Assembly: GCA_019637095.1 (NCBI GenBank)
Contig: JAHBWG010000085.1
Coordinates: 1-39,728 of the forward strand
Length of the DNA: 39,728 bases
Origin: Sandaracinaceae bacterium
GTDB lineage: Bacteria > Myxococcota_A > Polyangia > Polyangiales > Sandaracinaceae
Reading direction: 5' to 3'
The position numbers and the translations under genes are program-made. Shown piece by piece: positions 9,115 through 16,272 of the stretch. How positions within the stretch are numbered: position 1 is the stretch's first letter; every line of letters starts with the position of its first letter. The notes beneath the pieces were generated by a model. That model was not told the origin of the DNA. It saw only the letters and a program-made list of their open reading frames with translations, and ran no database searches.

Positions 9115-9588
9115 ATGACGGAGCCCCTCGAACGACTCGACGCCGCGCTCGGCCCCGTGCTCGAGGTCGTGCGCACCATCGATCCCGCCGATCCGGGCGC
9201 GCGCGCCGCGCTCGAGGCGAGGCTCCCCCTCGGCTCGCCCCAGATCGCGCGGCTCGCCGCCGTCGTGCGCGAGGGCGTCGCCGCAGGCTGGCTCGCGAGC
9301 CGCGAGGCGGGGGGCGTGCGCTTCGGCCGCGTGCGCAAGGCCGCGGACGACGCGGACCTCTCGATCGACTGCGTGCACATGGACCGCCCGGGTCCCGGGC
9401 ACACGCACCCGAACGGCGAGATCGATCTCTCTTTCGCGGTCGACGGCGCGCCGACCTTCGACGGAAGGCCGCCCGGCTGGACGGTGTACCCGCCGGGCTC
9501 GTGGCACGTCCCGACGGTGGAGGGCGGCGTGATGGATATCCTCTACTTCCTCCCCGGCGGCGCGATCCGGTTCGAGCCGAAGCCGTAG
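9115..9588 (+). CDS. DUF4863 / 4-hydroxylaminobenzoate lyase-like protein
   Basis: Encodes 157 aa. The C-terminal half reads as a small cupin-like barrel with GHTHPNGEIDLSFAVDG, PPGWTVYPPGSWHVPTVEGG and ILYFLPGGAIRF, the conserved blocks of DUF4863. The characterised member PnbB converts 4-hydroxylaminobenzoate to protocatechuate and ammonia. HTHPNGE supplies likely metal or substrate ligands. No nitrobenzoate reductase or protocatechuate pathway gene is nearby, so the substrate here may differ. ATG 9115 is preferred because a TATCCT hexamer lies 10 nt upstream and residues encoded further upstream are antisense to the zinc-ribbon gene. Its TAG shares one base with the GTG of the next gene, so the two form an operon. 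Confidence 0.75.
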   Translation: MTEPLERLDAALGPVLEVVRTIDPADPGARAALEARLPLGSPQIARLAAVVREGVAAGWLASREAGGVRFGRVRKAADDADLSIDCVHMDRPGPGHTHPNGEIDLSFAVDGAPTFDGRPPGWTVYPPGSWHVPTVEGGVMDILYFLPGGAIRFEPKP

Positions 9589-10334
9589 TGCGCACGACGT
9601 CTTGCATCGCGCTCGCGCTCGCGCTCGCCGCCTGCGGCGATCGGGACGTCGGCCCGCTCGATCCGCTCCCGCCGCCGCGCCCGCCCGCGCCGGCGGCGCC
9701 GGAGGTCGTCGTCGAGCCGTCGTCGATCCCCGAGCCCACCGAGGCGCAGCGCGCGATGCACGACCGCTACGACGCGGTCGCCGCGATGCGGCGCGCCCTG
9801 GTGCGCGGCGAGCTCGACGTCGCGCAGGCCGTCGCGCGCTCGATCGGCCCGGTCGCCGCGGCGCTGCCGGCGGCGGCGGAGCCGCTGCGCGGGCTCGTGC
9901 CCGAGCGCGCCGCGCGCGTGGCCGCGGCGAGCGACATCGGCGCGGCGTCGCGCGCGTTCGGCGCGCTCCTCGAGGGCTGCGGCCGGTGCCACGCCGCGGC
10001 CGAGGCCCGCTGGACGTTCGACACGCCCGCGCGCCCCGGCGACGCCGAGGGCGAGCGCATGCGGCGGCACGAGTGGGCGGTCGAGCGCATGTGGGAGGCG
10101 CTGGTGGTGGAGGATCACGATCGCTACGACCTCGGCGCCGCGATGCTCGCGGACGCGCCGCTCGGCGAGGACGCCGCGCTCGCCGCGCTCGTCGCGGGGG
10201 TGCGCGCGAGCGCGGCGGCGGGGCGCGACGCGCCCTCGATGGGCGCGCGCGCCGAGGCGTACGGGGACGTCCTCGCGCGGTGCGCCGAGTGCCACCGGCA
10301 CTACGGCGCGCTCGAAGCCGCCGGCGTGCGCTGA
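9588..10334 (+). CDS. Two-CxxCH cytochrome c-like lipoprotein
   Basis: Encodes 248 aa from GTG 9588, which overlaps the upstream stop by one base. The short signal VRTTSCIALALALAACG gives a lipobox Cys at about residue 15. A Pro-rich linker follows. There are two c-type heme-binding motifs: CGRCH (about residue 131) and CAECH (about residue 231), each ending a roughly 100-residue alpha-helical half (AMRRALVRGELDVAQ... and VERMWEALVVEDHDRYD...). The halves look like an internal duplication. It is probably an outer-membrane- or periplasm-anchored diheme electron carrier; its partner is unknown. It ends 8 bp from the convergent PEGA gene. Confidence 0.8.
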   Translation: MRTTSCIALALALAACGDRDVGPLDPLPPPRPPAPAAPEVVVEPSSIPEPTEAQRAMHDRYDAVAAMRRALVRGELDVAQAVARSIGPVAAALPAAAEPLRGLVPERAARVAAASDIGAASRAFGALLEGCGRCHAAAEARWTFDTPARPGDAEGERMRRHEWAVERMWEALVVEDHDRYDLGAAMLADAPLGEDAALAALVAGVRASAAAGRDAPSMGARAEAYGDVLARCAECHRHYGALEAAGVR

Positions 10335-10342
10335 GAGGCGCG

Positions 10343-10789
10343 TCAATCGAGCGCGTCCGCGCCCTCGGCGCGACGCATCGCGAACACCCGCTCGCCGCCG
10401 ACGAAGAGCGCGACGGGCGCCTCGAGCACCAGGTCCTCGTAGCCCTCGTGGCGCAGCACGAGCTGCGACCCTCGCGGCACCGGGCCCCCGAGCCGGAACG
10501 GCGTCAAGCCGACCCACTCTCCGTCGTAGTAGACGTCGGCGCCCGGCGGGTCGGTGGAGATCGCGGTCGCGGCGGGCGGCGTCGGCGCGATGACGATGGG
10601 CGCCCGCGGCGCGGGCACGTACCGCGGGGGCCGCGCGTGCGCGCGCCCGACGACGTACACGGAGCCGATCACGAACCCGAGCGCGACGAGCGCGACGCCC
10701 GCGAACAGCGCGCCCCGCCAGCGGCGCGGGCGGGGCGGGGGGACGGGGAGCGCGAGGACGGTGACGGGAGGGCGCGGCGGGGAGGGCAC
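10343..10789 (-). CDS. Membrane-anchored PEGA domain protein
   Basis: Encodes 148 aa from GTG 10789. A Pro/Arg-rich cytoplasmic N-terminus is followed by one membrane helix (about residues 24-45, ALFAGVALVALGFVIGSVYVV). A proline linker leads to a PEGA domain with the usual ISTDPPGADVYYDGEWVGLTPFRL start and the GYED turn. PEGA domains are small extracytoplasmic beta-folds common in myxobacterial surface proteins and kinases. The start is uncertain: in-frame sequence continues upstream to 10903 but becomes unlike protein. It faces the AgmX-like lipoprotein gene across a divergent spacer with a strong hairpin. Confidence 0.75.
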   Translation of the reverse strand: MPSPPRPPVTVLALPVPPPRPRRWRGALFAGVALVALGFVIGSVYVVGRAHARPPRYVPAPRAPIVIAPTPPAATAISTDPPGADVYYDGEWVGLTPFRLGGPVPRGSQLVLRHEGYEDLVLEAPVALFVGGERVFAMRRAEGADALD

Positions 10790-10861
10790 GGACCACCGGT
10801 AAGTCGGCGCTCGCGCCGCCGCAAGGGCGCGCGCCGCACCTGGGGCTCCGCGACCCCCGCC

Positions 10862-10898
10862 CCGCGGGCGCCTCGTACCTTCGAGGCGACACCCGCGG
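10862..10898. promoter_or_regulatory. 14-bp stem hairpin in divergent spacer
   Basis: Left arm CCGCGGGCGCCTCG (10862-10875), loop TACCTT, right arm CGAGGCG + ACA + CCCGCGG (10882-10898). All 14 positions pair, with one 3-nt bulge. It lies between the divergent PEGA and AgmX-like genes, so an operator or 5'-leader structure is possible; role not known. Confidence 0.55.
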
Positions 10899-10950
10899 GC
10901 CACGGGCCCCGAGAACCGGCGAGGTTCGGTCCTTGCGGACGGGACACGGC

Positions 10951-11679
10951 ATGCTCCGACCGCTGATTGGGCTGCTCGCGCTGGCGTCCCTCCCGGGCTG
11001 CGGGGGTGCGTCCCCCCAGCTGGCGCCGGCGGCGCCGGCGAGCGCGCAGGCCCTGGGGGCGCGCGGGCCGACGCGCGCGCTCGGCGGCCGCGGCATGTCC
11101 GTCGAGGGCCTGCACGGCACGCTCGCCGCGAGCGACGTGCGCGAGGCGCTCGCGCCGCGGATGAGCGAGCTGACCGGCTGCTTCGCGCTGCGCTCGATGA
11201 GCTTCCACCACCTCGGCGGGCAGCTGCGCATGTCGATCCGCGTGTCCGGCGCCGGCGGGGTCGTCGCGGCGCACCCGGAGGACTCCACGGTCGGCGACCG
11301 CGAGGTCGAGCGCTGCGTGCGCCGCGTGCTCGCGACGGTCCGCTTCCCGCGCACGCAGGGCGGCGGCGAGGCGCTCGTCCACTGGGCGCTGAGCGTCGAG
11401 CCGGCGAGCGACGCGCGCGCGCCGCTCACGTGGGACCCGGACCGCGTCGCGCACGTGGTCCGCCGCCGCGGGACGCAGGCGCTCGCGGAGTGCAACGCGG
11501 CTTCCTCGGTGCAGGTCACCGCGTACGTCTCGCGCCGCGGCCGCGTGATCAACGTCGGCGCCGCGTCGAGCGAGGGGCAGGCCGACGAGGTGCTCGACTG
11601 CGTCGCGCGCCGCGTGCGCGCGTGGCGCATGCCCGCGCCGCGCGGGGTCACCAAGGTGACGTTCGATCTGAGGGCGTGA
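10951..11679 (+). CDS. AgmX/PglI C-terminal-like lipoprotein
   Basis: Encodes 242 aa. The signal MLRPLIGLLALASLPGC gives lipobox Cys at residue 17. Two copies of a TonB-C/AgmX-PglI-like domain are visible. In the first, a Cys follows LSELTG, then a strand-rich block and VERCVRRVLATVRFPRT. In the second, LAECN is followed by strands and VLDCVARRVRAWRMPAP. Each has the paired Cys typical of this myxobacterial group (GCF...RCV and ECN...DCV), which may form a disulfide. Proteins of this type occur with gliding and outer-membrane complexes, but many are orphans. A TTG at 10933 is a weaker start. It stands immediately before the persulfide dioxygenase gene but has a promoter-like element between. 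Confidence 0.75.
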   Translation: MLRPLIGLLALASLPGCGGASPQLAPAAPASAQALGARGPTRALGGRGMSVEGLHGTLAASDVREALAPRMSELTGCFALRSMSFHHLGGQLRMSIRVSGAGGVVAAHPEDSTVGDREVERCVRRVLATVRFPRTQGGGEALVHWALSVEPASDARAPLTWDPDRVAHVVRRRGTQALAECNAASSVQVTAYVSRRGRVINVGAASSEGQADEVLDCVARRVRAWRMPAPRGVTKVTFDLRA

Positions 11680-11691
11680 GGCGGGTTGGAC

Positions 11692-11697
11692 TAGACT
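11692..11697 (+). promoter_or_regulatory. -10-like hexamer of the persulfide dioxygenase gene
   Basis: TAGACT followed by 9 nt and ATG 11707. Identical hexamer and spacing precede ATG 13245. Confidence 0.5.
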
Positions 11698-11706
11698 CAC
11701 GGCGCG

Positions 11707-12765
11707 ATGCTCTTCCGCCAGCTCTTCGATCCGACGTCGTCCACGTACACGTACCTGCTCGCGAGCGATGGCCAGGCCGTGCTCGTCGATCCCGTCTTCG
11801 AGCAGCACGCGCGGGACGCGGCGCTGATCCGCGAGCTCGATCTGTCGCTCGGGATCACGCTCGACACGCACGTCCACGCCGATCACGTCACCGGCGCGTG
11901 GCGCATGAAGGAGGCGTTCGGGAGCCGCGTCGGGCTCGCGGCCGCGGCGGGCGCCGAGGGGGTCGACGAGCCGCTCGCGGACGGGATGCGGATCGCGTTC
12001 GGCGCGCGCTCGCTCCTGGTGCGCGCGACGCCGGGCCACACGTCGGGCTGCCTCACGTTCGTGCTCGACGACGAGACGATGGCGTTCACCGGCGACTGCC
12101 TCCTGATCCGCGGCGCGGGCCGCACGGACTTCCAGCAGGGCGACGCGCGGCGCATGTACCGCTCGATCCGCGAGGTGCTCTTCGCGCTCCCGGACGAGTG
12201 CGCGCTCTATCCCGCGCACGACTACGCGGGCCGCACGATGACGACCGTCGGCGAGGAGCGCCGCCACAACCCGCGCGTCGGGGGCGCGGCGAACGAGACG
12301 GACTTCGTCGGGTACATGGAGAACCTCGGGCTCGCGCACCCCAAGCAGATCGACGTCGCGGTGCCCGCCAACCTGCGCTGCGGCCGGCCGGACCACGACG
12401 CCCCGGCGCCGCCCGCGTGGGGCCCGGTCGTGTGGAGCTTCGCCGGCGTCCCGGAGATCGAGCCCGAGTGGGTCGCCGCGCACGCGCGCGAGCTGACGGT
12501 GCTCGACGTGCGGCAGCCCGACGAGCTCGCGGGCTCGGGCTCGCTCGGCGAGATCGAGGGCGCGCTGGCGATCCCGCTCGGTGAGCTCGCCGCGCGCGTC
12601 GAGGAGGTGCCGCGCGAGCGGCCCATCGTCACGGTGTGCCGGTCCGGCCGGCGCTCGGCGCAGGCGACGGTGATCCTGCGGCGCCACGGGATCGAGCGCG
12701 TCGCGAACCTGCCCGGCGGGATGCTGCGCTGGCGCGAGCTCGCGCTGCCGGTGGTGGCGCGATGA
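11707..12765 (+). CDS. Persulfide dioxygenase-rhodanese fusion
   Basis: Encodes 352 aa. Residues 1-240 are an ETHE1-type metallo-beta-lactamase fold with HVHADH (55-60), H111 in GHTSGC, D130 in FTGDCLLIRGAGRTDFQQGD and H171 in PAHDYAG. These supply the mononuclear iron site and the glutathione persulfide pocket. Residues about 250-352 are a rhodanese domain with the active-site loop CRSGRRS (Cys311). Known fusions of this kind oxidise glutathione persulfide to sulfite, with the rhodanese moving sulfane sulfur to or from thiosulfate. The order (dioxygenase, then rhodanese) and length match those fusions. It is cytoplasmic, with no signal peptide. The last four bases (ATGA) carry the start of the next gene. 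Confidence 0.93.
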   Translation: MLFRQLFDPTSSTYTYLLASDGQAVLVDPVFEQHARDAALIRELDLSLGITLDTHVHADHVTGAWRMKEAFGSRVGLAAAAGAEGVDEPLADGMRIAFGARSLLVRATPGHTSGCLTFVLDDETMAFTGDCLLIRGAGRTDFQQGDARRMYRSIREVLFALPDECALYPAHDYAGRTMTTVGEERRHNPRVGGAANETDFVGYMENLGLAHPKQIDVAVPANLRCGRPDHDAPAPPAWGPVVWSFAGVPEIEPEWVAAHARELTVLDVRQPDELAGSGSLGEIEGALAIPLGELAARVEEVPRERPIVTVCRSGRRSAQATVILRRHGIERVANLPGGMLRWRELALPVVAR

Positions 12766-13169
12766 CTCGCCGGGCGCTCGGCGCGGCGCTGGCCGCGGCG
12801 TGCCTGCTCGGGACCGCGGCGCCCGCGGACGCGCGCTGCGCGCCGCGCTCGCTCCCGCAAGAAGCGCGCACCGCCGTGGCCGTCGTCGAGGCGGTGCTCG
12901 AGCGCGCGTCGGAAGCGAGCGGCGCCTTCCGCACGGTCACCGTCTACAAGGGTGGGGCGGAGGCGCCCGCCCGCTTCACGCTCGACACGCGCCAGGGCCG
13001 CGCCCGCTGGCCCTGGGCCTCGGCCGAGAACGAGGGCCGGCGCTACCTCCTGTTCCTGCAGCGCGCGGGGGACGGCTGGACCGTCTACCGCTGCGGCGCG
13101 AGCGGCGAGGCGTCCGACGAAGCGCGCGCGGCGCTGCGCCGAGAGGGGCTGCGACCGCAGCGCCGCTGA
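12762..13169 (+). CDS. Small secreted protein of unknown function
   Basis: Encodes 135 aa. A classical signal peptide, MTRRALGAALAAACLLGTAAPADA, with a likely signal peptidase I site after ADA, is followed by a compact mature domain of about 110 aa with Cys residues RCAPRS and VYRCGASGE that could pair. VTVYKG...RYLLFLQR...GWTVYRCG looks beta-rich and resembles small TIMP/netrin-like or inhibitor-like secreted proteins, but I cannot assign a family. Its ATG overlaps the stop of the persulfide dioxygenase gene by 4 nt (ATGA), so the two are translationally coupled, which suggests a shared cue such as sulfide or sulfane-sulfur handling. That link is inference. Confidence 0.7.
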   Translation: MTRRALGAALAAACLLGTAAPADARCAPRSLPQEARTAVAVVEAVLERASEASGAFRTVTVYKGGAEAPARFTLDTRQGRARWPWASAENEGRRYLLFLQRAGDGWTVYRCGASGEASDEARAALRREGLRPQRR

Positions 13170-13229
13170 GGGGGCCTCGACCGGGTGCCTGCCGTGCAGT
13201 TCGCGCCCAGCGCCCCGCTCGGATCGGGA

Positions 13230-13235
13230 TAGACT
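13230..13235 (+). promoter_or_regulatory. -10-like hexamer of the diiron/DUF3419/GNAT operon
   Basis: TAGACT, then 9 nt, then ATG 13245. It lies in the 75-bp gap after the small secreted protein and marks a separate transcription unit. Confidence 0.5.
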
Positions 13236-13244
13236 GCGGCGTCG

Positions 13245-13955
13245 ATGTCGGCTGCCGTTCGAGCCCCCGCGCGCGTGACCGTCGAAGGGATCGCGGCGAG
13301 CCGCACGTTCGACGAGGCGGTCGCGCACGTCGCCGCGGCGTACGACTTCACCCGGCACCCTTACTTCGCGTGGGCGCGCGACCCGGCGACGAGCCGCGAG
13401 GCGTTCCGCGCGAGCCAGGCGCCGTTCCGGTTCGCCGTCGAGGGCTGGGCGCAGGCGCTCGCCGCGGTGCTCGCGCGCGTCGAGTCGGTGGAGCTCCGCC
13501 GCGGGCTCGTGAAGAACCTCGCCGACGAGGGCGGCGACTCGCCCGAGCGCGGCCACTCGGCGTCGTTCCTGCGCTACCTCGCGGCGCTCGGCGCGAGCGA
13601 GCCGGAGCGCAGCGCCCCGTGCACGATGGCCGTCCACGCGTTCCGGCACGGGACGACCGCGCACTGCCTGACCGCCTCCGCGCAGGCCGGCGCCGCCGCG
13701 CTCGGCATCGTGGAGCACGTCTACGTCGGGGTGAGCGCCGAGATCGCGCGCCTCGTCGTGGATCGCGGCTGGGTCGCGCCGGGCGCGCAGGACCACTACG
13801 AGATCCACGAGGTGCTCGACGTCGAGCACGCGCGCGACCTGTTCGCGATCGCGCGGCCCGGCTGGGACGTCCCGCGCGCCCGCGACGAGGTCGCGCTCGG
13901 GCTCGGGCTCGGCGCGCACGCGTTCTGGCAGCTCTACCTGGACCTCCTGCCGTGA
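13245..13955 (+). CDS. Iron-containing redox enzyme, heme-oxygenase-like diiron (HDO/TenA-fold) family
   Basis: Encodes 236 aa, all alpha-helical by appearance. Candidate iron ligands follow the HDO spacing: E101-x2-H104 (SPERGHSASF), E157 (GIVEHVYVG) and H188-x3-D192-x2-H195 (IHEVLDVEHARDL). Members of this superfamily (UndA, BesC, SznF-type, CADD) use a labile diiron site and O2 for fragmentation, decarboxylation or N-oxygenation in small-molecule pathways. The exact substrate cannot be told from sequence. It is the first gene of a tight operon: its stop overlaps the GTG of the DUF3419 transferase gene (GTGA), which in turn overlaps the GNAT gene. A TAGACT hexamer 9 nt upstream supports ATG 13245. 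Confidence 0.85.
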   Translation: MSAAVRAPARVTVEGIAASRTFDEAVAHVAAAYDFTRHPYFAWARDPATSREAFRASQAPFRFAVEGWAQALAAVLARVESVELRRGLVKNLADEGGDSPERGHSASFLRYLAALGASEPERSAPCTMAVHAFRHGTTAHCLTASAQAGAAALGIVEHVYVGVSAEIARLVVDRGWVAPGAQDHYEIHEVLDVEHARDLFAIARPGWDVPRARDEVALGLGLGAHAFWQLYLDLLP

Positions 13956-15019
13956 CCGAGCTCGCGTTCGCCCAGGTGCGCGAGGATCCGTGGCTCGACG
14001 CGTCGGTCGCGCGGGACGTCGCGCGGCGGCTCGGGCGCCCGGCGCGCGTGCTCATCGTCGCCTCGGGCGGCTGCACCGCGCTCGGGTTGCTCGCGCTCGA
14101 GGAGGTCGAGCGCGTCGTCGCGATCGACGCGAGCGCCGCGCAGCTCCACTGGGTCGAGCTGCGGCGCGAGGCGATGGCGCGGCTGCCGATCGAGGCGCAG
14201 CTCGTCTTGCTCGGTGCGGTCGAGGCGACGCCTCAGGCGCGGCGGGCCGCCTACGAGGCGCTGCGCCCGCACCTCTCGCCGCCGGTGCGCGCGCGCTACG
14301 ACGCGGCCGCCCCCGAGATCGAGGCGGGGCTGCTGCAGGCGGGGCGGTTCGAGGCGCTGTTCCGCGAGCTCGCGGCGGCGCTCGCCGGCGCGGGGCTGCG
14401 GCCGCTCGAGCAGCCGCGCGAGGCGATCGCCAGCCCGCGCTTCCGGGAGGTGTTCGAGCGCGTGTTCGAGCGCGGCGCGCTCGCGGAGCGCTTCGGCCCG
14501 GCCGCCGTCGACTACTCGATGGACCGCGACTTCGGCGAGCACTTCGCCGACGTGTTCGCGCGCGCGCTCGCGCGCTGGCCCGCCGGCGAGAACTACTTCC
14601 TGCACCAGGCGCTCGAGGGGCGCTACCTCGATCGGCCGGACGGCCTCCCGCCGGCGCTGACGCGCGAGGCGCAGGCGGCGGCCCGGGCGCGCGGGCTCGA
14701 CCGGCTCGAGCTCGTGCACGCCCGCTTCGACGAGGCGCTCGACGCGCTCGGCGGCCCGTTCGATCTCGTCCAGACCTCGAACATCTCCGACTGGATGCCC
14801 GTCGACGCGCTCGAGCGCCTGCTCGAGCGCGTGCGCGCGCGGCTCGCGCCGGGGGGCGCGGTGCTCGCGCGGCGGCTCAACGGGGACCATCGGCTCGCGG
14901 ACGTGGTCGGGCGCGTGCTCGAGGTGGACGCCGCGGCCTCCGCCGCGCTCCTCGCGAGCGATCGCTCGTTCTTCTACCGCGAGGTCGTCGTGGCCTACGC
15001 GCCGGGGGGTCGCCGATGA
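13952..15019 (+). CDS. DUF3419/BtaA-like S-adenosylmethionine aminocarboxypropyl transferase
   Basis: Encodes 355 aa from GTG 13952, overlapping the previous stop by 4 nt. The N-terminal Rossmann segment VLIVASGGCTALGLLALEEVERVVAIDASAAQLHWVELR matches DUF3419. So do MDRDFGEHF, NYFLHQALEGRYL and the C-terminal QTSNISDWMP...LAPGGAVLARRLNGD. BtaA in this family moves the 3-amino-3-carboxypropyl group of SAM to diacylglycerol, the first step in betaine lipids. The second step needs an N-methyltransferase (BtaB), which is absent here, so the acceptor may be something else. Length is slightly below BtaA (about 400 aa). The extreme N-terminus lacks a membrane helix, so the enzyme is likely cytoplasmic or peripheral. 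Confidence 0.85.
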   Translation: MTELAFAQVREDPWLDASVARDVARRLGRPARVLIVASGGCTALGLLALEEVERVVAIDASAAQLHWVELRREAMARLPIEAQLVLLGAVEATPQARRAAYEALRPHLSPPVRARYDAAAPEIEAGLLQAGRFEALFRELAAALAGAGLRPLEQPREAIASPRFREVFERVFERGALAERFGPAAVDYSMDRDFGEHFADVFARALARWPAGENYFLHQALEGRYLDRPDGLPPALTREAQAAARARGLDRLELVHARFDEALDALGGPFDLVQTSNISDWMPVDALERLLERVRARLAPGGAVLARRLNGDHRLADVVGRVLEVDAAASAALLASDRSFFYREVVVAYAPGGRR

Positions 15020-15819
15020 GGCTCGTCGAGATCACGCGCGCGGACCGGCCGGCGTTCCAGGGGCGCCTCGCCGCGTTCGACGCGCACGCGAGCTACCCGT
15101 TCGGCGAGGATCGGTTCCGGCTCGATCACGGCGCCGACTACTACGCGTTCTTCGATCGGCTCGGCGAGGTGAGCCCGCACGTGTTCCTCGACGGAGAGGA
15201 CATCGTCGGGATGGGGGTCGCGGTGCTGCGCGACGTCCCGTTCCGGCGCGGCGAGCGGGCGCGGCGCACGTGGTACCTCTGCGACGCGAAGGTCCACCCC
15301 GAGCGGCGCGGGCAGAAGCTCGCCTACCGCGCGGCGGGGCAACGTTTCTTGCGGCACTATCTGCGCGCGCAGCGGGCGTACGGGATCACGATGAACCCTG
15401 GTGACGGGAGCGACAACGGCGTGGTGCGGCACGCGATGCGCTACCGGCTCGCGCCGTTCCACCTCGGGGGCGTGCTCGGCATCTACTCGCTGGACGCCGA
15501 CGCGATGCGCCGGCTCGCGCCGCTCCTGACCGCGCACCGCGGGCCGCTCGAGTACCTGTCGCTCGAGGGCAAGAAGGACCTGATCATGCAGAGCTCGGGG
15601 GCGCGGCTCCCGCTCTTGCACGTGCAGTTCGGGCCGTGCGCGGAGCGCGGGCACGCGGCGCCGATGGAGGGCCACACGCACATGTTCTGTGCGCTCGAGG
15701 GCGACGCGCTCGCGGGCGCGCTCGCGGCCGAGGGCGTCGACCCCTCGGCCTCCGCGACGATCCTCGCGCACCGCATGCAGGACTGCGACTGGCAGTTCGT
15801 CCTCACCAGCGACATTTGA
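15016..15819 (+). CDS. GNAT-family N-acyltransferase, third gene of the operon
   Basis: Encodes 267 aa. ATG 15016 overlaps the DUF3419 stop by 4 nt (ATGA). The GNAT core is visible at about residues 55-140: strand VFLDGEDIVGMGVAVL, then WYLCDAKVHPERRGQKLAYRAAGQRFL with the acyl-CoA pyrophosphate loop RRGQKL, then GITMNPGDGSDNGVVRHAMRYRL. The C-terminal 100 residues are an extra domain with EGHTHMFC and DCDWQF that I do not recognise. The acyl acceptor is unknown; in this operon it could acylate an amino product of the upstream transferase. That is a proposal, not seen. The operon ends with a C-rich/G-rich hairpin. Confidence 0.8.
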   Translation: MRLVEITRADRPAFQGRLAAFDAHASYPFGEDRFRLDHGADYYAFFDRLGEVSPHVFLDGEDIVGMGVAVLRDVPFRRGERARRTWYLCDAKVHPERRGQKLAYRAAGQRFLRHYLRAQRAYGITMNPGDGSDNGVVRHAMRYRLAPFHLGGVLGIYSLDADAMRRLAPLLTAHRGPLEYLSLEGKKDLIMQSSGARLPLLHVQFGPCAERGHAAPMEGHTHMFCALEGDALAGALAAEGVDPSASATILAHRMQDCDWQFVLTSDI

Positions 15820-15840
15820 TCGTGGAGGAGCACGTTCCAA

Positions 15841-15878
15841 CCCTCCCCCCCCATCGCGGCGGGGAAGGGTCGGGTTTT
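15841..15878 (+). terminator. Candidate terminator after the GNAT gene
   Basis: CCCTCCCC-type run (15841-15852) can pair with GGGGAAGGG (15861-15869) with a one-base bulge. A TTTT follows at 15875-15878. It lies 21 bp after the GNAT stop. Confidence 0.4.
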
Positions 15879-16175
15879 GGCGCGGCTCGAGATTCGGTGG
15901 GTGAGCGCGCAGAACGCGGCGCCTTCGCGTCTTGGCGTCTTGGCGCGAGATCAACGGGGGCTCGCGCGAAGGCGCCAAGCCGCGAAGGGAAGGGTCGGGT
16001 CTTGGCCGGCTCCGCGGGCGATTCGGTGGGCGAGCGCGCAGAGCGCGGCGTCTTCGCGTCTTGGCGCGAGATCAACAGGGGCTCGCGCGAAGGCGCCAAG
16101 CCGCGAAGGGAAGGGTCGGAGGTCGGCGCGACTCCGCGCGAGATCCATCGGCGAGCGCGCAGAACGTGCGCAGGG
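15863..16175. repeat. About 2.5 direct copies of a 121-125-bp hairpin-bearing repeat
   Basis: Copies begin at 15863, 15988 and 16109, each with GAAGGGTCGG; the third is truncated. The first copy contains a 28-nt inverted repeat, 15922-15949 against 15961-15988, with 11-nt loop and 25 of 28 positions matched. The second copy keeps the right arm but has a shortened left arm (about 16050-16069). Shared blocks include GAGCGCGCAGA and TTGGCGCGAGATCAAC. This fills most of the 453-bp gap between the GNAT and radical SAM genes. I see no convincing gene in it; open frames through it are repeat-encoded. Confidence 0.85.
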
Positions 16176-16272
16176 TGACGCGGGGGCGCAATCGTGGCGC
16201 GGGGGCGGCGCACGGATGGCGTGCCGGCCGCGCGAGGAGGCTGCGGTGCGGCTCGTGCACTGTCGGCGCGCC

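Noticed and set aside
13952-15019. Betaine-lipid synthesis assigned to the DUF3419 gene
   Set aside because: No BtaB methyltransferase gene is nearby and the acceptor site cannot be read from sequence; kept as family-level annotation only.
15877-16272. Upstream extension of the radical SAM gene through the repeat array
   Set aside because: It encodes only repeat-derived Arg/Ala/Ser-rich sequence; family similarity begins at the FDRAPF residues just after ATG 16273.
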